A stretch of DNA of 64,000 nucleotides from Gracilimonas sp046602855 (lineage in GTDB: Bacteria; Bacteroidota; Rhodothermia; Balneolales; Balneolaceae), in the NCBI RefSeq assembly GCF_046602855.1, contig NZ_JBKINJ010000001.1, forward strand, positions 806,001 to 870,000, written 5' to 3'. The position numbers were made by a program, and so were the translations under genes. The notes beneath the pieces are model-generated. The model had not been told where the DNA came from. It was given only the letters and a program-made list of their open reading frames with translations, and searched no databases. Positions 43,693-52,501 of this stretch are shown one piece after another (the stretch's first letter is position 1; each line of letters begins with the position of its first letter).

Positions 43693-43706
43693 GAAAATAA
43701 TATTTA

Positions 43707-44699
43707 ATGGAAGTTAAAAGAGCTAAAATTACTGCAGTAGGTCACTATCTGCCTGAAGATAGAATGACCAACAAAGACCTTGAACAGCTTGTAGATACCA
43801 ATGATGAATGGATTAGAAGCAGAACAGGCATAGAAGAACGCCGTATCCTAAATGACCCTGATAAGGCAACTGCTTTTATGGGGTCTGAAGCAGCAAAAGA
43901 AGTACTTGAAAAAAGTGGAGTTTCTGCTGAGGAAATTGATCTTATCATTTTGGCAACTGTAACTCCTGATTATCTATTTCCTGCAACAGCTTGTTTGGTT
44001 CAAAAGAATATCGGTGCTAAAAATGCTTTTGCATTTGATCTGTCTGCGGCTTGTTCCGGGTTTTTATATGCACTTAGTACTGGTTCTATGTATATCGAGT
44101 CTGGGAGGGCTAAAAAGGTACTCGTTATTGGAACCGATAAGATGAGCTCAATCCTGGATTACAGCGACAGAACTACTTGTATTTTGTTTGGAGATGGTGC
44201 TGGTGCTGTATTGTTAGAGGAGTCTGATGATGAAACGGGCATCATCGACCAAAAGCATTATGTTGAAGGTGACACTGAATGCAGCTTATATCAACCGGCC
44301 GGAGGAAGTCGCAATCCGGCAACTGAAAAAACTGTGAAAAATAAAATGCATTATCTGCAACAAGATGGTAGAGCTGTATTTAAAAAGGCCACAACCGGAA
44401 TGGCGGATGTTTCTCTTGAGATCATGCAGCGTAATGATCTGGAACCTGAAGATGTTGCATGGCTAGTACCACATCAGGCTAATCTAAGGATCATTCATGC
44501 AACAGCTAAAAGAATGGGACTTTCTACTGAGAAAGTGATGATAAATATTGAAAAGTATGGTAACACGACTGCCGCAACTATACCTTTATGTTTATATGAT
44601 TGGCAGGATAATTTGAATTATGGAGATAATTTGGTATTGGCAGCATTTGGTGGTGGATTCACCTGGGGTGCTATTTACCTAAAATGGGGAATTAAGTAA
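43707..44699 (+). CDS. fabH: 3-oxoacyl-ACP synthase III
   Basis: A 330-residue ketoacyl synthase that condenses acetyl-CoA (or a branched primer) with malonyl-ACP to start fatty-acid synthesis. Catalytic triad: Cys116 in DLSAACSGFLYAL, His in VPHQANLRI and Asn in EKYGNTTAATIP. Full length. The stop codon shares its last A with the ATG of fabD, so translational coupling is likely. Primer preference cannot be read by eye. Confidence 0.97.
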   Translation: MEVKRAKITAVGHYLPEDRMTNKDLEQLVDTNDEWIRSRTGIEERRILNDPDKATAFMGSEAAKEVLEKSGVSAEEIDLIILATVTPDYLFPATACLVQKNIGAKNAFAFDLSAACSGFLYALSTGSMYIESGRAKKVLVIGTDKMSSILDYSDRTTCILFGDGAGAVLLEESDDETGIIDQKHYVEGDTECSLYQPAGGSRNPATEKTVKNKMHYLQQDGRAVFKKATTGMADVSLEIMQRNDLEPEDVAWLVPHQANLRIIHATAKRMGLSTEKVMINIEKYGNTTAATIPLCLYDWQDNLNYGDNLVLAAFGGGFTWGAIYLKWGIK

Positions 44700-45586
44700 T
44701 GAAAACAGCATATCTTTTTCCGGGACAAGGCGCTCAATTTATAGAAATGGGTAAGGCCATTTATGAGACCAACCCCGAAGCTATGAAGTATTTCGATCAG
44801 GCTAACGAGATCTTAGAGATCGATCTTAAAACCATTATGTTTGAAGGTCCTGAAGAAAAACTCAAGCAGACTGAGTTTACTCAACCTGCGATATTTTTAC
44901 ATTCAGTCGCATTATTTAAAACACTGGGTGTTACTCCAGACATGGTTGCAGGTCATAGTCTTGGTGAGTTCTCAGCATTAGTGGCTTGCGAGGCTGTATC
45001 TTTTGAGGAGGCCCTCAAGATCGTTCGCAGACGTGGACAGTTGATGCAGGAGGCCGGAAATACCAACCCCGGAACAATGGCTGCAGTGATTGGAATGGAT
45101 GACGATGACGTTGAAAATATTTGTGAAAGAGCAACTGAAGAAACTGATAAAGAGGTCATTCCTGCCAACTATAACTCACCCGGTCAGATTGTTATCTCAG
45201 GTTATGTTGAAGCAGTAGAAAAGGCAATAGAAATTGCTAAAGAAGAAGGTGCCAGGCTTGCAAAAAAACTTTCTGTTAGCGGTGCCTTTCATTCCTCCCT
45301 AATGAAACCCGCTTATGATGGTTTAAAGTCGCAGTTGGAAGAACTAAATATTAAAGAACCCAATTGCCCTATCTATAGTAATTATACTGCTGAAGCCACT
45401 ACAGATATTGAAGAGATAAGATCTAATCTTTTGAATCAACTCTTGAATCCCGTAAAATGGACGCAAACACTGATCAATATGAAAAAAGATGGCGCTGAAT
45501 CTTTTGTCGAAGTTGGCCCGGGCAAAGTCTTACAGGGTTTAGTGAAAAGAACATTGAATGACGTAAAAATATCAGGATATCAATAA
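44699..45586 (+). CDS. fabD: Malonyl-CoA:ACP transacylase
   Basis: A 295-residue transferase that loads malonyl groups onto ACP. It starts with FPGQGAQFIEMGKA; the nucleophile Ser87 lies in VAGHSLGEFSAL, and the catalytic His is in SGAFHSSLMKPA. The C-terminus has FVEVGPGKVLQGLVKR. It overlaps fabH by one base and precedes fabG by 7 bp. Confidence 0.96.
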   Translation: MKTAYLFPGQGAQFIEMGKAIYETNPEAMKYFDQANEILEIDLKTIMFEGPEEKLKQTEFTQPAIFLHSVALFKTLGVTPDMVAGHSLGEFSALVACEAVSFEEALKIVRRRGQLMQEAGNTNPGTMAAVIGMDDDDVENICERATEETDKEVIPANYNSPGQIVISGYVEAVEKAIEIAKEEGARLAKKLSVSGAFHSSLMKPAYDGLKSQLEELNIKEPNCPIYSNYTAEATTDIEEIRSNLLNQLLNPVKWTQTLINMKKDGAESFVEVGPGKVLQGLVKRTLNDVKISGYQ

Positions 45587-45593
45587 ACTACCT

Positions 45594-46343
45594 ATGAATC
45601 TTACTTTAGAAGATAAAACATGTCTTGTAACCGGCGGAAGCCGAGGCATTGGTAAAGCCATTGCCATTAGACTAGCTGAATTTGGTGCTGATGTGGCAAT
45701 TACCTATGCGCGTTCTGCTGACGCTGCTGAAGAAGTAAAAAAAGAAATTGAAGGACTTGGCAGAAAATGTAAGTCGATCCAGGCCGATGCTGTCGATCTT
45801 GGCAGAGCAGAAGAAGTGATCAGTGAGATTGTTGATGACTGGGGTAGTATCGACGTGATAGTAAACAATGCGGGTATCACAAAAGATAATCTGATACTTC
45901 GCATGAGTGAAGAGCAGTGGGACGATGTTATTACCACAAACTTGAAGAGTGTATTCAATTATTCAAAAGCAGCTGCTAAGCCAATGATGAGAAACCGAGG
46001 AGGTTCCATTATCAACATTAGTTCAGTTGTTGGTATTTCAGGAAATGCCGGCCAAAGTAATTACTCAGCTTCCAAAGCAGGTATCATTGGATTTACTAAA
46101 TCATATGCTAAGGAATTGGCCTCAAGAAATATCCGTGCAAATGTAGTTGCTCCGGGATATATTTTGACCGATATGACAGGAGAACTAGATGAAAAGGTAC
46201 TACAAGGAATTAAAGATGAAACACCATTAGGCAGAGCAGGTAACCCTGAAGAAGTTGCTGATGCTGTAACATTTCTGTCATCTGATATGAGTTCATATAT
46301 TACGGGTGAAGTCATACGAGTTGACGGTGGAATGGCAATGTAA
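45594..46343 (+). CDS. fabG: 3-oxoacyl-ACP reductase
   Basis: A 249-residue short-chain dehydrogenase that reduces 3-oxoacyl-ACP with NADPH. Cofactor loop TGGSRGIGKAI (13-23), NNAG at 90-93, Ser143, Tyr156 and Lys160 of the active site in ISSVVG and NYSASK, and the C-terminal GEVIRVDGGMAM typical of FabG. Position between fabD and acpP confirms the role. The 95-bp gap to acpP includes a separate promoter-like site. Confidence 0.95.
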   Translation: MNLTLEDKTCLVTGGSRGIGKAIAIRLAEFGADVAITYARSADAAEEVKKEIEGLGRKCKSIQADAVDLGRAEEVISEIVDDWGSIDVIVNNAGITKDNLILRMSEEQWDDVITTNLKSVFNYSKAAAKPMMRNRGGSIINISSVVGISGNAGQSNYSASKAGIIGFTKSYAKELASRNIRANVVAPGYILTDMTGELDEKVLQGIKDETPLGRAGNPEEVADAVTFLSSDMSSYITGEVIRVDGGMAM

Positions 46344-46379
46344 TTGCATATATTGCAGATACCATACTGAATCTTTAAG

Positions 46380-46409
46380 TTGAAAAACTTATTTTATCAA
46401 AATTATAAC
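46380..46409 (+). promoter_or_regulatory. Candidate internal promoter for acpP
   Basis: TTGAAA (46380-46385), an 18-bp spacer and TATAAC (46404-46409) match sigma70 consensus at nine of twelve positions or better. It lies 31 bp before the acpP ATG in an A/T-rich gap. A separate promoter would suit acyl carrier protein, which is needed in large amounts. Confidence 0.45.
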
Positions 46410-46438
46410 TACTAATTAATCACTGAAAAGGACACAAA

Positions 46439-46678
46439 ATGTCAAAAGACGTAGAATCAAAAGTAAAAGCCATCATTGTAGATAAACTAGGCGTTGACGA
46501 ATCAGAAGTTGTTGCTGAAGCAAACTTCACCAACGATCTTGGTGCAGACTCTTTGGATACTGTTGAATTGATCATGGAATTTGAGAAAGAATTCGATCTG
46601 AGTATTCCTGACGAAGACGCTGAAAATATTGCAACTGTTGGAGACGCTGTAACTTACCTGACAGGAAAATTGTCTTAA
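46439..46678 (+). CDS. acpP: Acyl carrier protein
   Basis: A 79-residue acidic carrier. Ser38 in the GADSLDTVEL motif is the site of 4'-phosphopantetheine attachment. Helical pattern and length are standard. Preceded by an AAAAGGA-type ribosome binding site 8 bp upstream and by its own promoter-like sequence. It carries the growing acyl chain for FabD, FabH, FabG and FabF and donates it to PlsX. Confidence 0.98.
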   Translation: MSKDVESKVKAIIVDKLGVDESEVVAEANFTNDLGADSLDTVELIMEFEKEFDLSIPDEDAENIATVGDAVTYLTGKLS

Positions 46679-46702
46679 ATAATATAATTTAATAAATCAC
46701 CT

Positions 46703-47947
46703 ATGAGCACTCGTAGAGTTGTAGTAACAGGTATCGGTGCTTTTACCCCTATGGGTAAAAGTGCGCCAGATTTTTGGAATGGTTTAATTTCCGGAAAGAA
46801 TGGTGTTCGTACGATCGAACATTTCGATACTTCCAATTTTGCCACAAAATTTGCTGCTCAGATTGAGGATTACGAACCTACTGACTACTTTGATCGTAAA
46901 GAAGCCAGAAGATTAGATAAGGTTGCACAATATGCCCTTATTGCATCTGAAGAAGCGATCAAAGATAGTAAGCTTGATCTGGAAAAAATCGATAAAGATG
47001 AAGTTGCTGTCTTAGTTGGCACCGGCATCGGTGGAATGGAAACATTCTATGAGCAATCGATATCCTTCCATGAACATGGCCCGAGAGGCGTATCTCCTTT
47101 CTTCATACCAATGTTGATCCCTGATATTGTATCAGGACAGATCTCCATTAAGTATGGATTTAGAGGCCCGAATTACTGTGCTGTTTCTGCATGTGCTACA
47201 GGTTCTCATAATATTGGGCTGGCGTACGATACGATTCGTTATGGTCAGTCTGATATTGCAGTAGCCGGTGGAACTGAAGCACCTGTAACCAGAATTGGTA
47301 TATCAGGTTTCAATAGCATGAAGGCTATGTCAACCCGAAATGATTCACCTGAAACTGCTTCACGGCCATTTGATAAGGATCGTGATGGCTTCGTATTAGG
47401 TGAGGGTGCGGGGATCTTTATTCTAGAAAGCCTTGATTCAGCTCTTGAAAGAGGTGCTCGAATTTATGGTGAGATAAAAGGTTACGGTTTCTCAGCAGAT
47501 GCCTATCATATTACAGCTCCTGACCCGGAAGGCAATGGAGTTATTCTTGCTATGTCAAGAGCTTTGAAAGCGGCAGGCATTAAACCTGAGGATGTTGACC
47601 ACATAAATATGCACGGAACTTCAACTCCGCTAGGTGATGTGGCTGAAACCAATACAATTAAAAAAGTATTTGGTGACTATGCCAAAAATATAAATTTGAA
47701 CTCTACCAAAAGTATGCATGGGCATACATTAGGAGCTGCGGGAGCTATTGAATCGATCGCTACTTTGTTAGCTATCTATCATGGAACCGTTCCGCCAACT
47801 ATAAATATCGAGAATCAAGATCCTGAGTGTAATTTGAATTACACAGCAAATGAATCTGTGGTTCGTGATGTTAAATATGCATTAAATAATGCATTTGGTT
47901 TTGGTGGGCACAATTCAACCTTAGTATTTAAGAAATACCAGGACTAA
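46703..47947 (+). CDS. fabF: 3-oxoacyl-ACP synthase II
   Basis: A 414-residue elongating ketoacyl synthase. Cys164 in VSACATGSHNIG is the nucleophile; the two catalytic histidines are in INMHGTSTPLGD and KSMHGHTLGAAGA. The C-terminal NNAFGFGGHNSTLVF is diagnostic. It lies 24 bp after acpP and 6 bp before rnc, the classic acpP-fabF-rnc order. Confidence 0.97.
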   Translation: MSTRRVVVTGIGAFTPMGKSAPDFWNGLISGKNGVRTIEHFDTSNFATKFAAQIEDYEPTDYFDRKEARRLDKVAQYALIASEEAIKDSKLDLEKIDKDEVAVLVGTGIGGMETFYEQSISFHEHGPRGVSPFFIPMLIPDIVSGQISIKYGFRGPNYCAVSACATGSHNIGLAYDTIRYGQSDIAVAGGTEAPVTRIGISGFNSMKAMSTRNDSPETASRPFDKDRDGFVLGEGAGIFILESLDSALERGARIYGEIKGYGFSADAYHITAPDPEGNGVILAMSRALKAAGIKPEDVDHINMHGTSTPLGDVAETNTIKKVFGDYAKNINLNSTKSMHGHTLGAAGAIESIATLLAIYHGTVPPTINIENQDPECNLNYTANESVVRDVKYALNNAFGFGGHNSTLVFKKYQD

Positions 47948-47953
47948 TACCCC

Positions 47954-48697
47954 ATGCCTAAATGGTTTAGGTCACTTTTTACTGAAAAAGAGTCAGATCT
48001 TAGTCCTGAACTTAAAGGTAGATTAGAGAAATTAGAAAGGATCGTTGGTTTTAAAATCGACGATCCTTCTCTTTTTTTAAAAGCACTTCGCCACCGGTCA
48101 ACCTTATCACAAGAGAAATATGAGACTTATGATTCATACGAACGCCTGGAATTTTTAGGTGATGCCGTCTTGGATCTGATCGCAGCCGAGATCCTCTTTA
48201 ATGATTATCCCGAAAAAGATGAAGGCTTCCTCACCAAAGTCAGAGCAAAACTGGTAAGGGGTGATACCCTTTCTAAATTATCTGTAAAACTTGGTTTGGA
48301 TGACCTTATGGAACTTGGGGAAAGAAATGGACAAAGTGCTATTTCGAAAAGTATTCTAGCGGATGCTTTGGAGTCCATTATTGCGGCTATATATATTACT
48401 AGGGGCTATCAGGATGCCTATAATTTTGTACACTCGGTTATTCGAAAAAACCTAGACTTGTCTGAACTTATAAATACTACAGATAACTATAAAAGTGCTT
48501 TATTAGAGCTGGCGCAATCAATAAAGAAACCGATTCCTTATTACGAACTGGTCGATGAAACCGGACCGGGTCATAACAAGACTTTCGAAGTTAAAGTAAT
48601 GATTGGAGATGAGGAACTGGGAAAGGGTAAAGGCAAAAGTAAAAAGAAAGCCGAACAAAGAGCAGCCAGGGAAGCCTTGGACAGATTGAACTCGTAA
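47954..48697 (+). CDS. rnc: Ribonuclease III
   Basis: A 247-residue double-strand-specific endoribonuclease for rRNA and mRNA processing. The catalytic signature YERLEFLGDAVLDL lies near residue 63, with the second acidic pair in ILADALESIIAAIYI. A dsRNA-binding domain occupies about 170-245 (YKSALLELAQSIKKP and KSKKKAEQRAAREAL). A roughly 25-residue N-terminal extension precedes the core. Last gene of the fatty-acid cluster. Confidence 0.96.
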   Translation: MPKWFRSLFTEKESDLSPELKGRLEKLERIVGFKIDDPSLFLKALRHRSTLSQEKYETYDSYERLEFLGDAVLDLIAAEILFNDYPEKDEGFLTKVRAKLVRGDTLSKLSVKLGLDDLMELGERNGQSAISKSILADALESIIAAIYITRGYQDAYNFVHSVIRKNLDLSELINTTDNYKSALLELAQSIKKPIPYYELVDETGPGHNKTFEVKVMIGDEELGKGKGKSKKKAEQRAAREALDRLNS

Positions 48698-48832
48698 CTT
48701 CTATTCAGCATTACTGTTGTTCATTAACAATATGCGCCATCCAAGATTTTGTAGAGGCTTACATTTGTTTTTTGTCGTATTATCCACGATTCTTAGCCGA
48801 ACTTATTAAGGCAATTTCATCCGGACAGAACC

Positions 48833-50215
48833 ATGTTTGTACAATTAATAAAACCAGAATTTGAGGAGCTTATCGCAGAGAAAGACTGGGTTGCTCTCAA
48901 AGAGGTTTTAAATGATGTGCCATCAGCTGACATTGCCGATCTTTTACTTGAACTTCCCGGAGAGATTGCTATTGTTGTTTTCAGGCTTCTAAAAAAGCCT
49001 ATTGCTGCAGATGTGTTCGCTGAGTTACCTACTACTAAAGGAGTTGAGCTGCTTGAGTTATTCAACAAGCAGCAGCTAAGTGATGTGATGGGTAATCTTG
49101 AACCGGATGAGCAGGTTTCTATCCTTGAGGAACTACCCGGACATTTGACGCAAAGGGTCATGAACTCCATTGATCTGGAAGACCAAAAGCAGCTTAAGAA
49201 ATTGCTTGGTTATCCGGAAGAGAGTGTGGGTCGTTTGATGACTCCAAGGTATGTTCGGGTAAAATCAGACTGGACTATTCGTCGCAGTATGAAACATATA
49301 CGAACATATGGAAAAACGGCAGAGACCATTAACGTTATCTATGTTGTTGATGATAAAGAACACTTAATTGATGACCTTAGACTGAATCATCTTATACTTG
49401 CAGATCAGGATGATCTGATCGAAACTTTGATGGACCGAAGTTTTGAAGCCTTATCTGTTTATGATGATCAGGAGGAGGCAGTTAAGATGCTCGCTAAATA
49501 TGATCGCGTTGCGCTTCCTGCAGTCGATTCTGATGGTGTATTAGTAGGTATTGTAACGGCTGATGACGTGATGGATGTGGCTGAGGAAGAGACCACAGAG
49601 GATATGCAGAAAATGGCCGGTATGGACGCTTTGGATGATTACTATTCTCAGTCTTCAATATTTGACTTGGTTAAAAAGCGACTTTGGTGGCTTATTGTTC
49701 TTTTTGTCGGGCAGATTCTTACAGCTATTGCTATGGGAGGTTATGAGGAAGTGCTTCAGAAAGTTGTGGCTTTATCATTCTTTGTACCTTTGATCATCTC
49801 TAGTGGAGGTAACTCAGGTTCACAAGCCGCAACTTTGGTTATTCGTGCTTTAGCAACCGATGACATAAAACCGGATGATTGGATCAGAGTTTTTAAACGC
49901 GAGTTCACATCAGGATTGATGTTAGGTGGACTAATCGGAACACTGGGATTTGTTACATTAGTTGGTTGGGATTTTATGATGGGTTTACCAATCGTTTCCA
50001 CTACTTTCCTTACAGCGGGCGTTGTAGGGTTAAGTTTATTTTGCATCGTTTTATTTGGTAATTTTACAGGTGCTATGTTACCATTTGTTCTTTCCAAGCT
50101 TAACTTGGATCCTGCAGTTTCATCAGCACCTTTTGTAGCTACCATTGTAGATGTGAGTGGGATCATTATCTATTTCTCAATAGCAATACTACTATTAAGC
50201 GGAACACTCCTTTAA
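48833..50215 (+). CDS. mgtE: Magnesium transporter MgtE
   Basis: A 460-residue Mg2+ channel of the inner membrane. The N-terminal superhelical MgtE_N domain (about 15-130) is full of leucine-rich helices (IADLLLELPGEIAIVVFRLL). Two CBS domains follow (about 135-255), then five membrane helices from about 285. The pore region has FVPLIISSGGNSGSQAATLVIRAL, and FVATIVDVSGIIIYF holds the conserved acidic Mg site. The CBS and N domains are known to gate the pore by intracellular Mg2+. ATG at 48833; it lies 135 bp after rnc with room for its own promoter, and 17 bp before thyA. Confidence 0.95.
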   Translation: MFVQLIKPEFEELIAEKDWVALKEVLNDVPSADIADLLLELPGEIAIVVFRLLKKPIAADVFAELPTTKGVELLELFNKQQLSDVMGNLEPDEQVSILEELPGHLTQRVMNSIDLEDQKQLKKLLGYPEESVGRLMTPRYVRVKSDWTIRRSMKHIRTYGKTAETINVIYVVDDKEHLIDDLRLNHLILADQDDLIETLMDRSFEALSVYDDQEEAVKMLAKYDRVALPAVDSDGVLVGIVTADDVMDVAEEETTEDMQKMAGMDALDDYYSQSSIFDLVKKRLWWLIVLFVGQILTAIAMGGYEEVLQKVVALSFFVPLIISSGGNSGSQAATLVIRALATDDIKPDDWIRVFKREFTSGLMLGGLIGTLGFVTLVGWDFMMGLPIVSTTFLTAGVVGLSLFCIVLFGNFTGAMLPFVLSKLNLDPAVSSAPFVATIVDVSGIIIYFSIAILLLSGTLL

Positions 50216-50232
50216 ATACATATTATTATCTT

Positions 50233-51081
50233 ATGAAACAGTATCATGATCTAGTCAGAAACGTTTTAGAAAATGGAGTACGTAAGGAAAATAGAACAGG
50301 TACCGATACGATCTCAAACTTTTCTGAGTTTTATAAAGTTGACCTGTCGGAAGGATTTCCGTTGTTGACCACAAAAAAGGTCTTTTTTAAATCGGTAGTC
50401 ATGGAGCTCCTTTGGTACTTAAGGGGAGAGAATCATATCCGATGGCTACGTGATGAAAATAATGTTCATATATGGGATGCCTGGGCTGAAGAAGATGGAC
50501 ACGTAGGGCCGATATATCCCGTATTATGGAGAAAATTCCCATATTTTGAAAAAGAAACAGTCTGCTTTGAGGGTAATGGTTCAGCTTTAAACAAAGAAGT
50601 TTGGGTTCGAAAGGAGTTCGATCAGGTACAACGGGCTATAGATATGTTAAAGGATAATCCAAATAGCCGACGTATTGTGGTAAGTGCGTGGCACCCTGGT
50701 CTGCTGAGTGAGATGGCACTGCCTCCGTGCCATATCATGTATATTTTCAATGTGCAAAACGGTAAACTCAATTGCCATCTTACACAACGTTCAGGGGATA
50801 TTGCGTTAGGTATTCCTTTTAATATGGCATGTTACTCTGCATTGACGATGGCGATCGCTCAGGAAGTAGGGTTGGAACCGGGTACTTTTGCTCACACTAT
50901 TGTAGATGCTCATATATATGTAAATCATGTTGATGGGCTAAAAGAGCAACTGAAACGTGAACCTAAAGAGCTTCCCACGTTAAAGATCGCGAATAAACCC
51001 GTAGATGAGCTTGCCTTTGAAGATTTCACCTTAGAAAATTATGATCCGGATCCTGTGATCAAATTTGAGGTGGCGGTATGA
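50233..51081 (+). CDS. thyA: Thymidylate synthase ThyA
   Basis: A 282-residue enzyme making dTMP from dUMP and methylene-tetrahydrofolate. The catalytic Cys166 lies in MALPPCHIMYIFNV; RRIVVSAWHP supplies phosphate-binding arginines, and RSGDIALGIPFNMACYSAL is conserved. A region of about 20 residues between GPIYPVLWRKF and FDQVQRAI (with FEGNGSALNKEVW) is longer than in E. coli, and the usual GPVYG reads GPIYP. The active-site cysteine, phosphate-binding arginines and C-terminal region are intact. The stop overlaps the folA start by 4 bp. Confidence 0.95.
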   Translation: MKQYHDLVRNVLENGVRKENRTGTDTISNFSEFYKVDLSEGFPLLTTKKVFFKSVVMELLWYLRGENHIRWLRDENNVHIWDAWAEEDGHVGPIYPVLWRKFPYFEKETVCFEGNGSALNKEVWVRKEFDQVQRAIDMLKDNPNSRRIVVSAWHPGLLSEMALPPCHIMYIFNVQNGKLNCHLTQRSGDIALGIPFNMACYSALTMAIAQEVGLEPGTFAHTIVDAHIYVNHVDGLKEQLKREPKELPTLKIANKPVDELAFEDFTLENYDPDPVIKFEVAV

Positions 51082-51545
51082 AAAAAACGATAGTTGCTGC
51101 ACATGATCCAAATCTGGTGATAGGAAAAGATGGAGGACTGCCCTGGCGTTATCCTGAAGACTTGAAACACTTTAAGAATACAACACTTGGTAATACCATC
51201 ATTATGGGGCGGGGCGTGTTTGAAGAACTGAATGAAATCCCATTACCGGGCCGGACTAATATCGTTCTAAGTACGACTAAGACCTACGATAATGTTGAGA
51301 CTTTTAAATCGCTTAGTGATGCACTTGAAGCTATTGATGAGGAAGAAGTATTTATAATCGGGGGAGGAGTTCTTTATCGTGATGCCTTGGATACGGCCGA
51401 TAAAATGATCATAACTGAGATCCAAAAGGAATACGAAGGAGATACTTACTTTCCTGAATATCGGGACGATATTGGCTCTGTATGGAAAGAAATTGAGAGA
51501 GAAGATAATGACGAGCTATCTTTTATTACTTACGAGAGAATTTAA
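51078..51545 (+). CDS. folA: Dihydrofolate reductase
   Basis: A 155-residue NADPH-dependent reductase that regenerates tetrahydrofolate. Family motifs: VIGKDGGLPWRYPEDLKHFK with the catalytic acidic residue, NTIIMGRGVFEEL, and VFIIGGGVLYRDAL for NADPH. It overlaps thyA by 4 bp, a logical pair because ThyA produces dihydrofolate. Complete. Confidence 0.95.
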   Translation: MKKTIVAAHDPNLVIGKDGGLPWRYPEDLKHFKNTTLGNTIIMGRGVFEELNEIPLPGRTNIVLSTTKTYDNVETFKSLSDALEAIDEEEVFIIGGGVLYRDALDTADKMIITEIQKEYEGDTYFPEYRDDIGSVWKEIEREDNDELSFITYERI

Positions 51546-51754
51546 TAGTCAGAGATTAGTAATCACTAATTAAGAAAGCCTAACCTGCTTACTACCAAGC
51601 ATTTTAATAGTTTTGGGCAACGTTTTTGAGAAAAAATAAACTCAGTGTTGGCTACATATCTAAACTATCAGGATACAAAGGCTATGTTCCGGTCTTATAA
51701 GTGCCTGTGCATCAAGTTGGATCGCCTTATCAATTCAATAATTCAAGCAGTAGT

Positions 51755-52501
51755 ATGAAAAATAATATTCATTTATCAGAAATGGTGGAGACTTTGTCCC
51801 ATGAATTACGGACACCACTGAATGCTATTTTAGGGTACTCCGAACTTTTAAGTAAAAGTGAAAATCTTACTGATGATCAGAAGTCTCATATCAGTAGTAT
51901 CGCAAATGGAGGGCAGCAGCTACTTCACATAATAAATGATATTATCGAGCTTTCTAATATTGAAACCGGAAAGGTTGAATTGCAGAGTGAAGTGAATAAG
52001 GGTTCAACCGTTGCTGTTAGTATTCCTATAAAACACAGTGCGATGAGTCTTGTAAAGCAGGAGAATGAGTTTGCAGAAATAGATAATGCCACTTATTCTC
52101 CAAAAGCTTTGATCGTTGATGATCTTGTAATGAACCGAACACTTGCCAGGATCATGTTGGAAACACGTAATTTTATAACCCTGGAAGCTGAAAATGGAAA
52201 AGAAGCAGTACAAATATTTAACGATGATGAGCCGGATATAATATTAATGGATATATCAATGCCGATAATGAACGGTGTTGACGCTATGCATCAAATACGT
52301 GAATTAGATCATACAGAATATTCCAATACGCCCATCATTGCCATAACAGCAGGAGGGCACGCAGGAAGCAGATCTGAATTAATGGAAAAGGGATTCTCAG
52401 AATATATTCAAAAGCCTTATAGAGAAGAAGAACTTATCAGGAAGATTTCAATGTTTATTCAGGTTCCTGAACAGGATCTAAAAGCCGTTGCTAAAATTTA
52501 A
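51755..52501 (+). CDS. Hybrid two-component protein: HisKA plus receiver, lacking the ATPase domain
   Basis: A 248-residue protein. Residues 10-73 are a HisKA dimerisation/phosphoacceptor domain with His16 in SHELRTPLNAILGYSELL. It then passes directly at about residue 77/78 into SEVNKGSTVAVSIPI, which is the final strand of a HATPase_c domain. The N, G1, F and G2 boxes (about 105 residues) are missing. Residues 117-235 are an intact receiver: Asp122/Asp123, phospho-acceptor Asp166, Thr198, Lys220. It therefore cannot bind ATP but could pass phosphate between His16 and Asp166. The frame is open through the joint. ATG 51755 is preferred; an in-frame GTG at 51701 follows a stop. Ends with a 4-bp convergent overlap with the HD gene. 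Confidence 0.82.
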   Translation: MKNNIHLSEMVETLSHELRTPLNAILGYSELLSKSENLTDDQKSHISSIANGGQQLLHIINDIIELSNIETGKVELQSEVNKGSTVAVSIPIKHSAMSLVKQENEFAEIDNATYSPKALIVDDLVMNRTLARIMLETRNFITLEAENGKEAVQIFNDDEPDIILMDISMPIMNGVDAMHQIRELDHTEYSNTPIIAITAGGHAGSRSELMEKGFSEYIQKPYREEELIRKISMFIQVPEQDLKAVAKI

